Part shown: positions 1-10,061 of the stretch, in pieces | Layout: each line of letters starts with the position of its first letter | Position numbering within the stretch: position 1 is the stretch's first letter | From: Entophlyctis helioformis | Lineage: Eukaryota; Chytridiomycota; Chytridiomycetes; Chytridiales; Chytriomycetaceae | Direction of reading: 5' to 3' | Assembly: GCA_025526915.1 (NCBI GenBank) | Contig: JAHLKH010000124.1 | Coordinates: 18,489 to 82,488, forward strand | Length of the DNA stretch: 64,000 nt | Program-made: the position numbers and the translations under genes | Notes under the pieces: model-generated | What the model was told of the DNA's origin: nothing | The model's database searches: none | What the model saw: the letters and a program-made list of their open reading frames with translations, nothing else

Positions 1-540
1 CAGCGAGTGCCGCGCCAAATATGCATGCAAGCATCCCGCCAATTATGCATTAAAGCCTCTCGCCAATCCAGCATGTGAGTGTCTCAACTGCATGGCTGGC
101 CAGAGACCAGAGATCTCGACTGCCATCGTCGCCCCTTTGTTGTGTAGACTGGCGGAAAGGATCAGCTGATCCGTTGAGTGGGCGGCTGCTGGAATTCCAA
201 GCCATGATGGATGTCTCACGATGTCATTGCGTCGACTTGATATGCCTGCATACTGAGGCGACTGTGGACGTCCGATGTTGACGTAGCCAGGCAGCGGTGG
301 CCCGAAAGGCACTGTGTCGGCTGGCTGGTGGGGTTCGAAAGGACGGGCGAGGCTGCGTGGCTGGTACGCGTGCTGGGCGACTGGGCAGCCAAAAGGACAC
401 GCGCCAGTGGTGGTGTCTGCCAATGAATGCTCCGATTCACGCGCATGGTCGGTCAGCCAGCCCTGCAAGCATGCAAGCACGCCGCGACCATCGCAAGCGA
501 TGGAATGGCAGCCGCTACAGCAATAAGCAGTGCAGGCAAG
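1..540. other. Outer end of left arm, no gene recognised
   Basis: Several long overlapping open frames exist on both strands, as expected in GC-rich DNA, but none resembles a known protein or shows convincing composition. Bases from about 180 onward are repeated at the right end of the window. Confidence 0.4.
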
Positions 541-780
541 TCAACCAACCATCGTGTGCTGCTGGGCTGATTGCTGAGCAGCCAGATGCGCCAGACGCGT
601 GTTCTCCAGCTGCTCGTAGTGGCGAGTCAGGCCGGCTCTGTGCGGCCCACTCAGAGTGCAATGAGCGTTGAGGCTTGATCTTGCACGAGATCCTGCTGTA
701 GCAAGGCAGAATGCCGACCCTCTGACAGGGATGCGGGTGAACGGACTGGTGTTGGTGCTGATGCGGATGTAGCCGGACAT
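541..780 (-). CDS. Small hypothetical protein (79 aa), left copy
   Basis: A short open frame beginning MSGYIRISTN and ending in an acidic/glutamine-rich, helix-like tail (QLENTRLAHLAAQQSAQQ). The tail looks coding; the middle is rich in Arg/Ser/Ala and less convincing, so an unseen intron is possible. The mirrored copy at 63394-63635 has two extra bases (CC to CCC and GAG to GAAG) that break the frame just before this tail. No family is recognised. It could be a chance frame or the last exon of a longer gene starting further upstream (the frame is open to about 930). Confidence 0.35.
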   Translation of the reverse strand: MSGYIRISTNTSPFTRIPVRGSAFCLATAGSRARSSLNAHCTLSGPHRAGLTRHYEQLENTRLAHLAAQQSAQQHTMVG

Positions 781-1736
781 GGTGCGGTTTGCGATTGTGC
801 GAGTAGTTGTTGTTGCTGTTTTGGTGATGCTTGCTCTTTGGTAAAGGCACGGCTGGAGACTTTTGTGGTTCCCGAAAGGCAATGACGTGGCTGCAGGCTT
901 TGTGGGCGGAATGCCATTGCAGCTATGCATCTGGCGAGCTGCGATGATGGCTCAGAATGAGCTGTGATGCAGCTACGTGATCTCGCCTGATGCTCGCAGT
1001 CTTGCAAGCGATCCGTCTGCCTTCTGTGAATGGGAATGTGCCTGATTGCTGCCGATGCATCGCAGTTGACCTGCAACGACCAAAGAGCGAATCTGCCATC
1101 AATGGCGGTGAGACGGACGACGACAAGCAGGCTGCACGGACATCTCATGGACACCGCACAGAACCACCAGGGACAGAGGCGAGCGTTGGATGCTGCTGCT
1201 CGACTTGCTGGTGTGCCTGGCTGATGCAGAGCATTGGATGCAGCCAGCCAGCCAGCCAGCCCGTCTTGGATGGATGGATCCATGGACGTTGTCGCGACGA
1301 CCACTGCGAGCACCATCAAGGCTGTCTCGTGCATGGGCAGCGTGTGCGGGGCGAGAGGGCGGGAGCGAGGAGGGCAGACAGGCGGCCGTGGCATCACGCA
1401 CCAGTGACAGAGCATCGCACGCCTGCAACTGGCCGCACGCTTGGCTGACTCGGTCTCGCAGTCGTCGTCGTTGCGGCTGCTGTTGGTGCCGTGAGATGGA
1501 CAGAACACATGAATGCGAGACACGCACAGCCTGCATGCGGACGCGGACGCGACTGACCAAGCCGGGCCAAGCAATCGTCATCAAGTGGCCAAGCAGATGC
1601 CGCACCACACAGCCTGTCCGTCAGCCTGTCTGTCTGCACCAGCTGCCTATAAAAGCCATCGGCTGTTCCTCTCTCGCTTGCTCAGCATCAACAGCCAACA
1701 GCAACAGCCAACAGCCAACGCTCTCTGCATCCAAAC
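781..1736. other. Region without a recognised gene; TATA box near its end
   Basis: Nothing recognisable as a protein on either strand. It contains a run of CCAG repeats near 1245-1260. A good TATA box (TATAAAA) lies at 1648-1654 on the plus strand, 83 bp before the ATG at 1737. It is conserved in the mirrored copy (62509-62522, reverse strand). Confidence 0.45.
1648..1654 (+). promoter_or_regulatory. TATA box upstream of candidate gene at 1737
   Basis: TATAAAA followed by a CT-rich stretch (ctgttcctctctcgcttgct) and then CAACAGCCAACAG repeats leading into an ATG. This is the usual shape of a fungal core promoter and 5' leader, and it is the best evidence that a transcript starts here. Confidence 0.5.
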
Positions 1737-2150
1737 ATGATCCACAACAACATGGCACACAGCAACGTCCACGCATCTGCACTCGCTTCAGATGGCTTCC
1801 CTCCCGTCACAGCTCGCTCGGCTGCTGCACCAAAGCCAAGTGCCACATCGACATCCATCTCGTCTGGCAGCACTCTGTCGCCTGCACATGGCTCCAACAC
1901 GATCAGCAAACGCACCAGCTCGCTCGAACTCGCTCAGATGAACCCTGCACGTCTGCACCAATGCCCTGCGTTGCCTCTGATCTGCATCCAAGACACGCGC
2001 ATATCTTCTCTCTGTCCATATCCTGCACATCCTGACATCGCACTCCAATACATCCATTCATCCATCTTCAGTTGTCCGTTCATGCAGCCACTCTCGTGCC
2101 AAGAAGAGCAAGCAGTCAGTGGACGGCACAGCTCTGGCAGTCAAGACTGA
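1737..2150 (+). CDS. Candidate small Ser/Ala/Thr-rich protein, left copy
   Basis: The frame starts at the first ATG after the TATA box (MIHNNMAHSN) and is low-complexity, rich in Ser, Ala, Thr and Pro for about 70 residues (GFPPVTARSA, SSGSTLSPAHGS). After NPA the two arms diverge in frame because of single-base indels. Here the frame runs on to a 137-residue product, while the right copy stops after 81 residues. The shorter ending may be the true one. No family, signal peptide or membrane segment is recognised. The promoter is the stronger evidence; the product could be a leader or noncoding transcript. Confidence 0.35.
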   Translation: MIHNNMAHSNVHASALASDGFPPVTARSAAAPKPSATSTSISSGSTLSPAHGSNTISKRTSSLELAQMNPARLHQCPALPLICIQDTRISSLCPYPAHPDIALQYIHSSIFSCPFMQPLSCQEEQAVSGRHSSGSQD

Positions 2151-2409
2151 CGACACACTGATCAACAGCATGCAAGTTCCAAGCGATAGATACTGTGCAA
2201 ATGATGTTGTGGATGCAGTTGATGTGCAATATTACATTCTGTGCCTAAATGGATTCGGTGTCTGTGGGATGGCATGGCTTGAAAAGTTGGGCTGCCCAAT
2301 GTTTCCGGTATGTAGGTGGCCTACTAGTCGGCCAAGCTATCTGACGACTGCACAGGGCTTGAATGACCACATGTGTTATGAAGGTATCTGACGACTGCAA
2401 GATGGCAGG

Positions 2410-2482
2410 GGGCTTATGGCGCAATGGATAGCGCGTCTGACTACGAATCAGGAGGTTCCAGGTTCGACCCCTGGTAAGCTCG
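2410..2482 (+). tRNA. tRNA-Arg (anticodon ACG)
   Basis: The 73-nt cloverleaf starts GGGCTTA and ends TAAGCTC plus discriminator G, giving a seven-pair acceptor stem with one G-U pair. The anticodon arm is TCTGA-CTACGAA-TCAGG with anticodon ACG. The T arm contains GGTTCGACC. The D arm and internal promoter box A (TGGCGCAATGG) match eukaryotic tRNA-Arg(ACG). No intron. The mirrored copy at 61816-61890 carries two extra bases, so this left copy is the canonical one. Confidence 0.93.
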
Positions 2483-2842
2483 ATCTCACATTTTACCCAT
2501 CTGGGCATCGCCTTTCCTTTTGCCACTCTCGCCAGAGTCCCTTCTTTTTGCCCAGATTGCCCTTGTGCACCACGCAGCACGCTCGGCTCTGCATCTCCTG
2601 CACTCCCCTGCTCACACCAATCCAGTTTGACGATGGACATGCTTCCACTCGCCTCGCGAATGTGCGCGTTTCTTCAGGCTGCCCATGGTGTGTTCCAGCA
2701 TACCGACCCTGATACCCCGCGTGCTTGCCATACCCGAGGATGTGTCCTTTCTGGCCTGGCATAAAATGCAAGTACATGGAATCCATCAGAGCAGTAGTTG
2801 GGATATCGATCAACTGCATTCATTGGGATGACGTTCAGGCAA
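2483..2842. other. Intergenic, tRNA to secreted-protein gene
   Basis: No coding frame recognised. It begins with the tRNA 3' flank (atctcacattttacc, a T-run suited to Pol III termination) and holds the 3' flank of the reverse-strand gene ending at 2843. Confidence 0.5.
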
Positions 2843-3806
2843 TCAGACAAAGAGGGACGTGTCGACGCCAGGGCACACATTGTCGACAGCAGCCATGTTC
2901 TTGGGAACCTGTCTGCCGTTCTCGGCAATCTGTCCGGCGTTGTTCTCGAGGTTTGCAAGCACGAGCGAGCACTGGTTCTTGAGCACCTTGTTGCGGTTCT
3001 TCTGGCACTGGATGGCATCCTTGGCCGCGCCAGTCTTGCCGGCAATGGCCGCGTTGAACACCTGCTTCTCGGCCGTCTCGGCAGCGCGGGCAATCGCCTT
3101 GATCGCGGCCGCACCGAGGCTCTCGGGGCACTTGGCGTTGGCGGCAGCAAGAGCAGCAGCACCATCACCACCAGTCTTGGAGATGTCGATCGAGGCAAAG
3201 TCGGCAGGGGGAGCCTTGCCGTCTTCTCCTTCTTGCCCTTCTTCTCCTTCTTGGCAGGCTTGGCATCGGCAGCGTTGGCATCGGCCGCGTTGGCATCGGC
3301 AGCGTTGCATCACCAGCGTTGGCATCAGCCTTGGCCTCGGGAGCAGCGTTGTTGCCGCCACCAGCCTTGCCCGATCCGACAAAGAGCGACGTGTCGACGC
3401 CAGCGCAGCGGTTGGTCACATCGCCGGTGTTCTTGGCGACCTGCTTGGTGTTGAGCGCAATCTGGTCGGCCTTGTTGTCCTTCTGGGCAGAGAGGAGCTG
3501 GCAGAAGTTCTTGAGCACCTTGTTGCGGTCGCGCTGGCACTGGACGGCAGCCTTCTTGGCGCCAGACAGGTTGTTCACGCCAAACACGGTGTTCTCGGCT
3601 GCCTCGGCAACCGCGCCAATGTCCTTGAGCTCCTTGGCAGAGAGGTTGTCAGAGCAGACGGCCTTGGCGGCAGCGAGAGCAGCGTCACCGTCGCCGTTGG
3701 TCTTGGAGATGTCGATCGAGGCAAAGTCGGGAGCACGACGGACGATGTTGGTGGGAACGGCGAGGGCCGAGGTGGCGAGGAGAGCGACGAAGATGGATGC
3801 GATCAT
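2843..3806 (-). CDS. Secreted protein with two four-cysteine repeats, left copy (frameshifted)
   Basis: A cleavable signal peptide (MIASIFVALLATSALA) is followed by a short VPTNIVRRAP segment. Two related domains of about 115 residues come next, each opening with DFASIDISKT and closing with a Cys followed by GVDTSLFV. Each holds four cysteines in matching places (one near the start, one in QCQ.(R/N)RNKVLKN, one just after it, one at the end), suggesting two disulfides per repeat. The linker is Ala/Asn/Asp- then Lys-rich. Two one-base losses, near 3307 and near 3222, knock the linker out of frame; the right copy is open across both. A TATA-like element lies about 90 bp upstream. I recognise no family. 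It is probably an abundant exported or wall-associated protein. Confidence 0.75.
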
Positions 3807-4387
3807 GGTTGGTTGGTTGGAGATATGTTCAGAAGGTGGGTTTGTACACGGGACTACAAGAGTGCTTGAGTTGGTTGAAGGGGAAGCAGCGCTGCCTTTT
3901 GTAGCTGGCGACAGACAGGGAATGCCTGGGAGCACAGGCTTGAAGGGCGTGTTTGCGGTGGCGCTCTGTGGTGTTCCCGTCGCAGTCACGCAGTGGCACA
4001 GACACGCCCTGGAGGGTGCGCTTGTGCGTGCGTTTGTGGTCAGGGCCAAACACGCCACAGTTCGCGTTTCAGATGCTGCCGCTGCTGCTGTGCACAGGCT
4101 GCCACTCGCGGATGGCTTGCGGCCAGTGGCTGGAGTGTGCACCGCGCACCGCGCACTGTGCGGCGCATCGTGAGTTTATCCGAAGCGTCCGGCACGCCCA
4201 CTCCGTGTGGCACCCACAGGCGCTGGTGATCCCTCGCTGGCTGCCACCAGCACGACCAGCAGCACCAGCGGCCTGCACCTGCCGCGTGCAGCGAGCCACA
4301 CGCGCTGTCGGCCGCTTGCCCAGTGGCTCAGCAGCAGCCAATCTCACGCTCGCTCGCTCGCTCGACCGACACCGCGACCCGCCGCCC
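3807..4387. other. Divergent promoter region (secreted protein / GPI-PLD-like)
   Basis: A 580-bp region between two divergent genes. It contains the TATA-like element at 3895-3903 for the leftward gene and CT-rich sequence with CGCTCGCTCGCTCG just before the rightward ATG. No additional coding frame recognised. Confidence 0.5.
3895..3903 (-). promoter_or_regulatory. TATA-like element of the secreted-protein gene
   Basis: Reverse-strand TACAAAAGG, followed by a pyrimidine-rich stretch and then CAACCAACCAACC directly before the ATG at 3806. The mirrored copy has the same element. The CAACCAACC leader is typical of strongly expressed fungal genes. Confidence 0.45.
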
Positions 4388-7300
4388 ATGACGCACGCCG
4401 CTGCCGTTGCTGCCGTCGCAGTGTGGCTGTGGCTCTCGCTGCTGCTGCTGCTGCCAGCACAGCCAGTGGCTGCCTGGTGAGTGTCTCTCTCGGCTATTGT
4501 CTCACTGCCTGGCTGACTGGCTGACTGACTGCATCGACGCAATGCATCAACCGACTGGCCGCCCTCAGTGCGTAAGTGTCTCACGTCCGCCATGTGCCTG
4601 CGTGCGTGCCAGCCAGCCTGGCGTGGTGTCTCACAGCGTCCGCCTGCAGCATGTCGACACACATCGACGTCTCGCACAGAGCAGCGTTTCTGTTTGCGGC
4701 CCGTGCGGCGGCCTTGTCTGACGATGCCCAGCCAAGTGCACCACCAACAAGTGCCCGGCCAAGTGCCCAGCCAAGTGCCCCCTCCAGCCCATGGACCATG
4801 TCTGCCATCGCCGCTGTTCTGCACAGCCGCCGTGCGTTTGTGCAGGCGGGCTCCTTCTTCCCAGACTGGTGCGTCGTGCCTGCGATCGTGCCTGTGCAGG
4901 CACCACAGTCGCTGGTGCTGACACTCACCGTCTGCTGCCCTCTGCGGCCCTCTGCTGCCCTCTGCTGCACTCTGGCGCACGGCCACCATGCGATCGTCCG
5001 TGCTGCAAAGGGGATATGCCTGTGCTGGACAGGCTGACGCCGCAGAGACGTCGCACTGGCCGCCGTTCTGGAATGCGTCCATCCAGCACATCGCAGAGAC
5101 CTATGGCCACGGCAGATCCGGCACCGGCGCAGCATCCGGCACAGGCACAGCCTCCACCAGCGAGGCGGCACTGGATCTCGTGGCGTTCCTGTTGGGCGTG
5201 GTGTCGCACGGCGTGGCAGATGCCGTGTGGCACTCGCTGGGCATGGACGAAGGGTTCATCGACGCCATGCAGCACGTCTTCTTCCGGGACAGCTTTGCCG
5301 ATGCCCACGACAACGCCGATGCAGGCGGCGACCTTGTGTTTGCTCGGCATGCGTCGTTTGCCATGCTCGAGGTGTGTGCTGCTGTGTGTGCTGCTGTGTG
5401 TGTCTCGCCGACTGTCCCACCGTGTCTCTCGCTGATCTGCCTGCCGAGTGACAGAGCACCTGGAAAACACCCGTCAGCGACATTGTGGCCATCTACGCTC
5501 GTCTCAACACCAGCGTCACGCCGCAGCAGCTGCACCAATGCATGCTGCTGGGATATGCCGGCGTGCAAGCCAACCGCATCGCTGGCGCATACGCTCTGCC
5601 ACTCTATGCGTCCAGATCGCCGTTCCTTGTCGAGCAGTTCTACTCGTACTTTCGCGGCGGCGTGGACGACATGGCCGTGTGGGTGGCGGATTGCTGGGAA
5701 GCCGTGCTGGACTGGCTTGCAGACGGCGCAATGGATCCCGCTGGTCGACAGACGCAGCGATCCTGCCGCAACATGGGCCGCGACTGGACGCCTGGCATTG
5801 CTGCGCGGCTGCCGCACTCGGCGTCCCTGCAGTCCTTGCGGTCCCTGCAGTCCTTGCAGCACGCGCACGGCATGCTGGCAAGCACAGACGGCAACAGCAC
5901 AAGGCGTGGCAGCAAGGGATCCCATGCAGCCAGCAGCAGCAACACCAACAGCCATGCAGCACCAGAACGCAGCTGTCTGGCCCGCTCCATTGCATCGGCA
6001 GCACACGCTGTCTCGACCGTGTCTCGTGCATCGCAAGCCACAGCCGACTGGGACGCCAGCCGCCAGTCGCTTGTGTTGACCATCACTGGGCCACAGCTGC
6101 ACAGCTCGGCGGCACTCGCGCGGCTTGCTGCCCAGTGTCTGATTCCCGCCGCACTCGACACGGCGAAAGCAATGGCAGCACGGGCCACTCCGCCAGCCGC
6201 AGCACCACCGCATTGGCCGTTTCTGAGATGAGCAGGAAAACTACACGGCCCAAGCCAGCATCAGTGGCAGCAACCGACAGCACGCCGCATGAGCCTTGGC
6301 TGCTTCCAACCTTGGCACGGCTCGCGCGGATTGCTGTTGACCAGATCGCAGCCAATGCCCGTCGCTGGTGGTGGGGCGATGAGTGCCGCACGGTTGGCAA
6401 GGGCCGCAAGGATGTGCGGGCCACGCTCGAGACTCTGAATGCTTTTGCAGGGCTGGGCAAGTCGCTTGTCTCGGGCGACTTTGACGGCGATGGACGGCCC
6501 GACCTTGTGGTTGGTGCGCCAGGATACACGGTCGGACACGCCAGCCAGGCGGGCCGTGTGTTTGTGTTCCACGGCCGCCGACGCGTGGCAGAGTGGAGTG
6601 GACTGGTCGAAGACACGGCCGATGTGGTGCTCGAGGGTGCGTCGCTGGACCGGCTGTGCTCGAGTGCAAAGCCTGCACAAACACAGAGACACAAGGACAG
6701 AAGGCATGAGGCAAGACACGCCAAGCACAGCACCACCAGAGCAGCAGGCGCAACAGACGGAGCAGCAGGAGCAGGAGCATCACGAGACTGTGACACACGG
6801 CGCGGCATTGTTGGAGCACGCTTTGGATCGGCACTCGCCGTGGTGGATCTCAACCGTGATGGCATCGATGATCTGGCCGTCTCGGCACCGCTGTATGGCG
6901 CACACGGCTCGGACGCTGAGAGTGATGATGATGACGCTGATGACGGCATTGACGGCGACAACCCTCGCAATGGAGTGCGATACAATGGCCGTGTGTATGT
7001 GTACTTTGGCGTCAAGGGCCGTGGTCTGTGTGGCAGCAGTCGGCAGGCTGGACATGCCACCGTGGGAAACAGTAGCAGCAGCAACAGCAGCCAGACGCTT
7101 GGATGTCAGCCTGATGCCGTGATCCGCGGCACACTCTCGCCCACAGCCATGGCAGCATCTGCCGGCGACACTGCATCCGATGGAGACGGCCGTGCTGCCG
7201 AGGACCAGTTTCTCGTGTTTGGCCAAGTGCTGTCCGGGCTGGACTTGGACGACGACGGGTTCCTTGATCTTGTGGTTGGATCGCCATATGCGTCGCCCTT

Positions 7301-8448
7301 CCGCGGAGCACACCAGGCAGGCATGGTGCATGCGTTTCTGGCTGCATCTGGACACACTGGCGACCGCATGACGCAGAACGATGCGGACTGGAGTGTGTCT
7401 GGATCGCAAGAGTACGAGTGGTTTGGGAGCTCGCTGTCCCTTGTGCGTGTGGCTGCAGGTGATCGGCCATCCGACTCGCTCAAGAGGCAGCATCAGTCTG
7501 TGCATCAGTCTGTGCATCAACCCAAACAGCAACCCATTGGCAATGGATCTGGCAAGCGTGCAGGCGGCAGCGCACGGCTGTTGCTGGCTGTTGGAGCGCC
7601 TGGATACCGGTTCGTCTCTGGTGCACGCGGCACAGGACGTGTTCATGTGTTTGAGGTGGACAAGGGCCGCGACGTGCTGCCTCGGCCAGTGCTCCACTCG
7701 ACCGTGATGGGGATTGCAGACATGGGACAGTTTGGATCCACACTGTCCCGTCTTGGGGGCTCGAGTGCGGCATCTGGCGTGGTTGCTGTTGGGTCGCCAT
7801 CCGAGGCAAGTGGAGCCAGACGAGCAGCATGAATGCTGCACGAATGGATGGATGACTGACAGTGGCGCATTGCTGTGCTTGTGACTGTGCCTGTGACTGT
7901 GACTGTGACTGTGCCTGTGGCTGTGCCTGTGACTGTGCCGGTTGCGATGGACGAGACAGGTGTCGCGCAAGGCAGCACCGCGATTCATGAACCTGCCTGG
8001 CATTCTGGTGGACGCCGATGCAGGTGGGTATCAGGCAGGCATGGTGCGGCTGCTGGACGTTGGTGCACTCGAGCCAGGCGAACACACCATGGATGCGACT
8101 GTGCAGCCAGTGGCATTGCTGCATGGGTCTGGCAGTCTCGGACACTTGGGAGCATCCATGCGGCCATGGACAGCGAGCCGAGTGGATGGGGCAGCGAGGG
8201 CCGCCGTTGTTGTTGCCGAGCCACTTGTCGAGGCCGAGATGGGGCGAGTGCGGCTGTGGGATGTGGACAGCATGCGATCAGCCGGACGGAACAGCGCGAC
8301 GGCAGATGGCGCGGTGTGCTGGCGGGGCAAGCATGGCAGGGATCGGTTTGGCACGACGGTGCTGTCTGCGGACGGGCTCGGCCTTGTTGTTGCGTCTCCA
8401 TCGTCACCGTCGGGCACGGTGCACGTTGTGGATGTGCGAGATGTGTGA
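4388..8448 (+). CDS. GPI-specific phospholipase D-like protein, left copy (one frameshift)
   Basis: Five exons are proposed: 4388-4479, 4650-4868, 5011-5371, 5455-7805, 7960-8448. Exon 1 is a signal peptide (VWLWLSLLLLLPAQPVAA). The mature protein opens CMSTHIDVSHRA, matching the zinc-dependent phospholipase C-like domain of GPLD1. That domain continues with FPDW, HWPPFWNASI, LGVVSHGVADAVWHSLG and SPFLVEQFYSYFRGGVDDMA. The second half holds FG-GAP/integrin beta-propeller repeats with calcium loops (GDFDGDGRPDLVVGAPGY, DLNRDGIDDLAVSAP, DLDDDGFLDLVVGSPY). The family hydrolyses GPI anchors outside the cell. Intron 4 (7806-7959) is GC-AG and contains a tandem repeat. A missing A near 6205 breaks the frame between the halves; the right copy is open there. 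The true protein is probably about 1160 residues. Confidence 0.85.
7881..7940. repeat. TGTGACTGTGCC-type tandem repeat inside an intron
   Basis: About ten copies of a degenerate six-base unit (GTGACT/GTGCCT) fill most of the last intron of the GPI-PLD-like gene. The right arm has a shorter array, showing length change since duplication. Confidence 0.8.
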
Positions 8449-8751
8449 ATGAAGAGTCGCAGAAGCTGGGCACGGTGCACACATGTAGGCGTGTTGCGAC
8501 TGGCGGCCATTGCGAGCGTGGCGACATGGATGGCGTTTGCCGCGGCTCGGGGCATCTCCGCGATCTCCGAGTCGCAACGGCACGCGAGATCGGACGCGCC
8601 TGATCTGTTTATGCGTCGCGACTCCGCCTCGACACTTCATGCGGGTTTCTCCGCCGCTGCTGTTCAAAAGGATGCGCGATCAACTGAGCCGGCAACAACA
8701 ACAACAGCAACAACAGCAACAACAACAACGACAACAACAGCAACAGCCAAC
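8449..8751. other. Promoter and leader of the WrbA-like gene
   Basis: The frame is open on the plus strand but the sequence lacks family similarity. The final 60 bases are CAA/CAG repeats (caacaacaacaacagcaac) typical of a fungal 5' leader. This leader differs between the arms (mostly CAGCAA units in the right arm). Confidence 0.5.
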
Positions 8752-9628
8752 ATGGTCAAGAAGGTCTACGTCATCATCCACTCGCTCTGGGGCCACACCA
8801 AGACCATTGCCGACGAGATTGTCAAGGGGCTCGAGGAGACTGGCGTCGAGGCCAAGCTGTGGCGCGTGCCGGAGACTCTGCCCAAGGTGCGTGCTGCCTG
8901 TGTGTCTGTTGCCTGTGTGACTGCTGCGTGTGTGACTGCTGCCTGCTGCCGTGTCTGCCTGCTATTGCATGGCTTGTTGTCTCACGCCTGCCTCATGTCT
9001 CATGTCTCATGCCTCACGCCAACAGGAGGTGCTCGACAAGATGCACGCCCAGGAGTTCGACCTTCCCGTCATCACTGCCCAGGACCTTGTCGAGGCCGAC
9101 GGTCTCTTCTTTGGCCTCGCGTGAGTTCTTGTTGTCTGTCTGTTTGCTGTCTCTCGTCTGCCTCGGCTGTCTGCCTGTCTGCTGTCTCTCGTCTGTATCT
9201 CGTCTGTCTGTGCCATGTCCCGCCTGACACTCGGCTGCCGCCTCCCGCTTCCCGCATGCAGCACTCGCTACGGCACCGCATCTGCACAGATCCGCAGCTT
9301 CATCGACTCGACCGGTCAGCTGTTTGGCACGGCGGCCCTCGACGGCAAGCTCGGCGCGATCTTCACGTCGACGTCGACCCAGCACGGCGGCCACGAGACC
9401 ACGGCGCTCAGCTTCATCTCGACGTTTGTGCACCACGGCATCATCTACGTGCCGTTTGGCTACAAGAGCGGCCTGTTGTTCGACACCAAGGAGGTCAACG
9501 GCGGCTCTCCGTGGGGTGCGGGCGTGATCTCTCCCAGCGACGGCTCGCGCAGCGTGTCAGACAAGGAGAAGGAGATTGCCCGTGCACACGGCAAGCAGTT
9601 TGGCGGCGTCGTCAAGCGCTTCAACTGA
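8752..9628 (+). CDS. Flavodoxin-like NAD(P)H:quinone oxidoreductase (WrbA/Pst2 family), left copy
   Basis: Three exons (8752-8886, 9026-9120, 9262-9628) encode about 198 residues, the normal family length. The N-terminus KVYVIIHSLWGHTKTIADEI is the FMN phosphate-binding loop. DGLFFGLATRYG and FTSTSTQHGGHETT are the isoalloxazine-binding segments typical of WrbA, yeast Pst2/Ycp4 and the Alt a 7/Cla h 7 allergens. The family reduces quinones by two electrons with NAD(P)H, avoiding semiquinone radicals. The start is chosen at the ATG directly before the conserved strand; longer upstream reading adds only repeat-encoded Thr/Ala. Introns are CTGTCTGT-rich. It lies 303 bp after the GPI-PLD-like gene and 433 bp before the tyrosinase gene, all on the same strand. 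The frame is intact here. Confidence 0.93.
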
Positions 9629-10061
9629 GCAGCCCTTTTGCTGCAGCCCCCGTCCGCTCTCGACCACACACCGCTGCCGTTACCCCTGACTCGTTCCGCC
9701 GCATGCGGCACCCACTCCACCTGCACATTCTTGCCACTGCCGCCGAATAAAGCCGTCCAACAGCCAGATCGTCCAACAGCCAGCCCGCCAGCCCGCCAGC
9801 CGTCCAATAGACAGGTCTTCCAGTGCATTGTGCGTGCATTGTGCGTGCACTCGTGGCACAGCAGCCAGCCTCTCGCGCAGATCCAGTGGCATGCACCACG
9901 TCGGATGCACCGCGTCGGATGCTGTGCGATGCCAGTGGCACCTTGCAACCATCAACCGCAGAGCGGCTTGCACTCGGCTTCCTTTCCTGCATCTCCGCAT
10001 CTCTGCATCCCCGTCTGCAGCCATGCCCCCACACGGCACCACTACAACCACCGCCACCACC
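9629..10061. other. Intergenic region upstream of tyrosinase
   Basis: 3' flank of the WrbA-like gene and promoter of the tyrosinase gene. It includes an AATAAA signal at 9746-9751 and short tandem units (gccagcccgccagcc; gcattgtgcgt twice; catgcaccacgtcggatgcaccgcgtcgg). The last unit has one more copy in the right arm. An alternative in-frame ATG at 10023 would add 13 residues (MPPHGTTTTT) to tyrosinase. Confidence 0.55.

Noticed and set aside
5101..6213. Long reverse-strand frame opposite the GPI-PLD-like gene (and its mirror at 58241-59242)
   Set aside because: Antisense shadow of a GC-rich conserved coding exon; no similarity or codon sense of its own.
7806..7959. Stop after GARRAA as the true end of the left GPI-PLD-like gene
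   Set aside because: A GC-AG intron restores frame to a further conserved stretch (NLPGILVDADAGGYQAGMVR) present in both arms.
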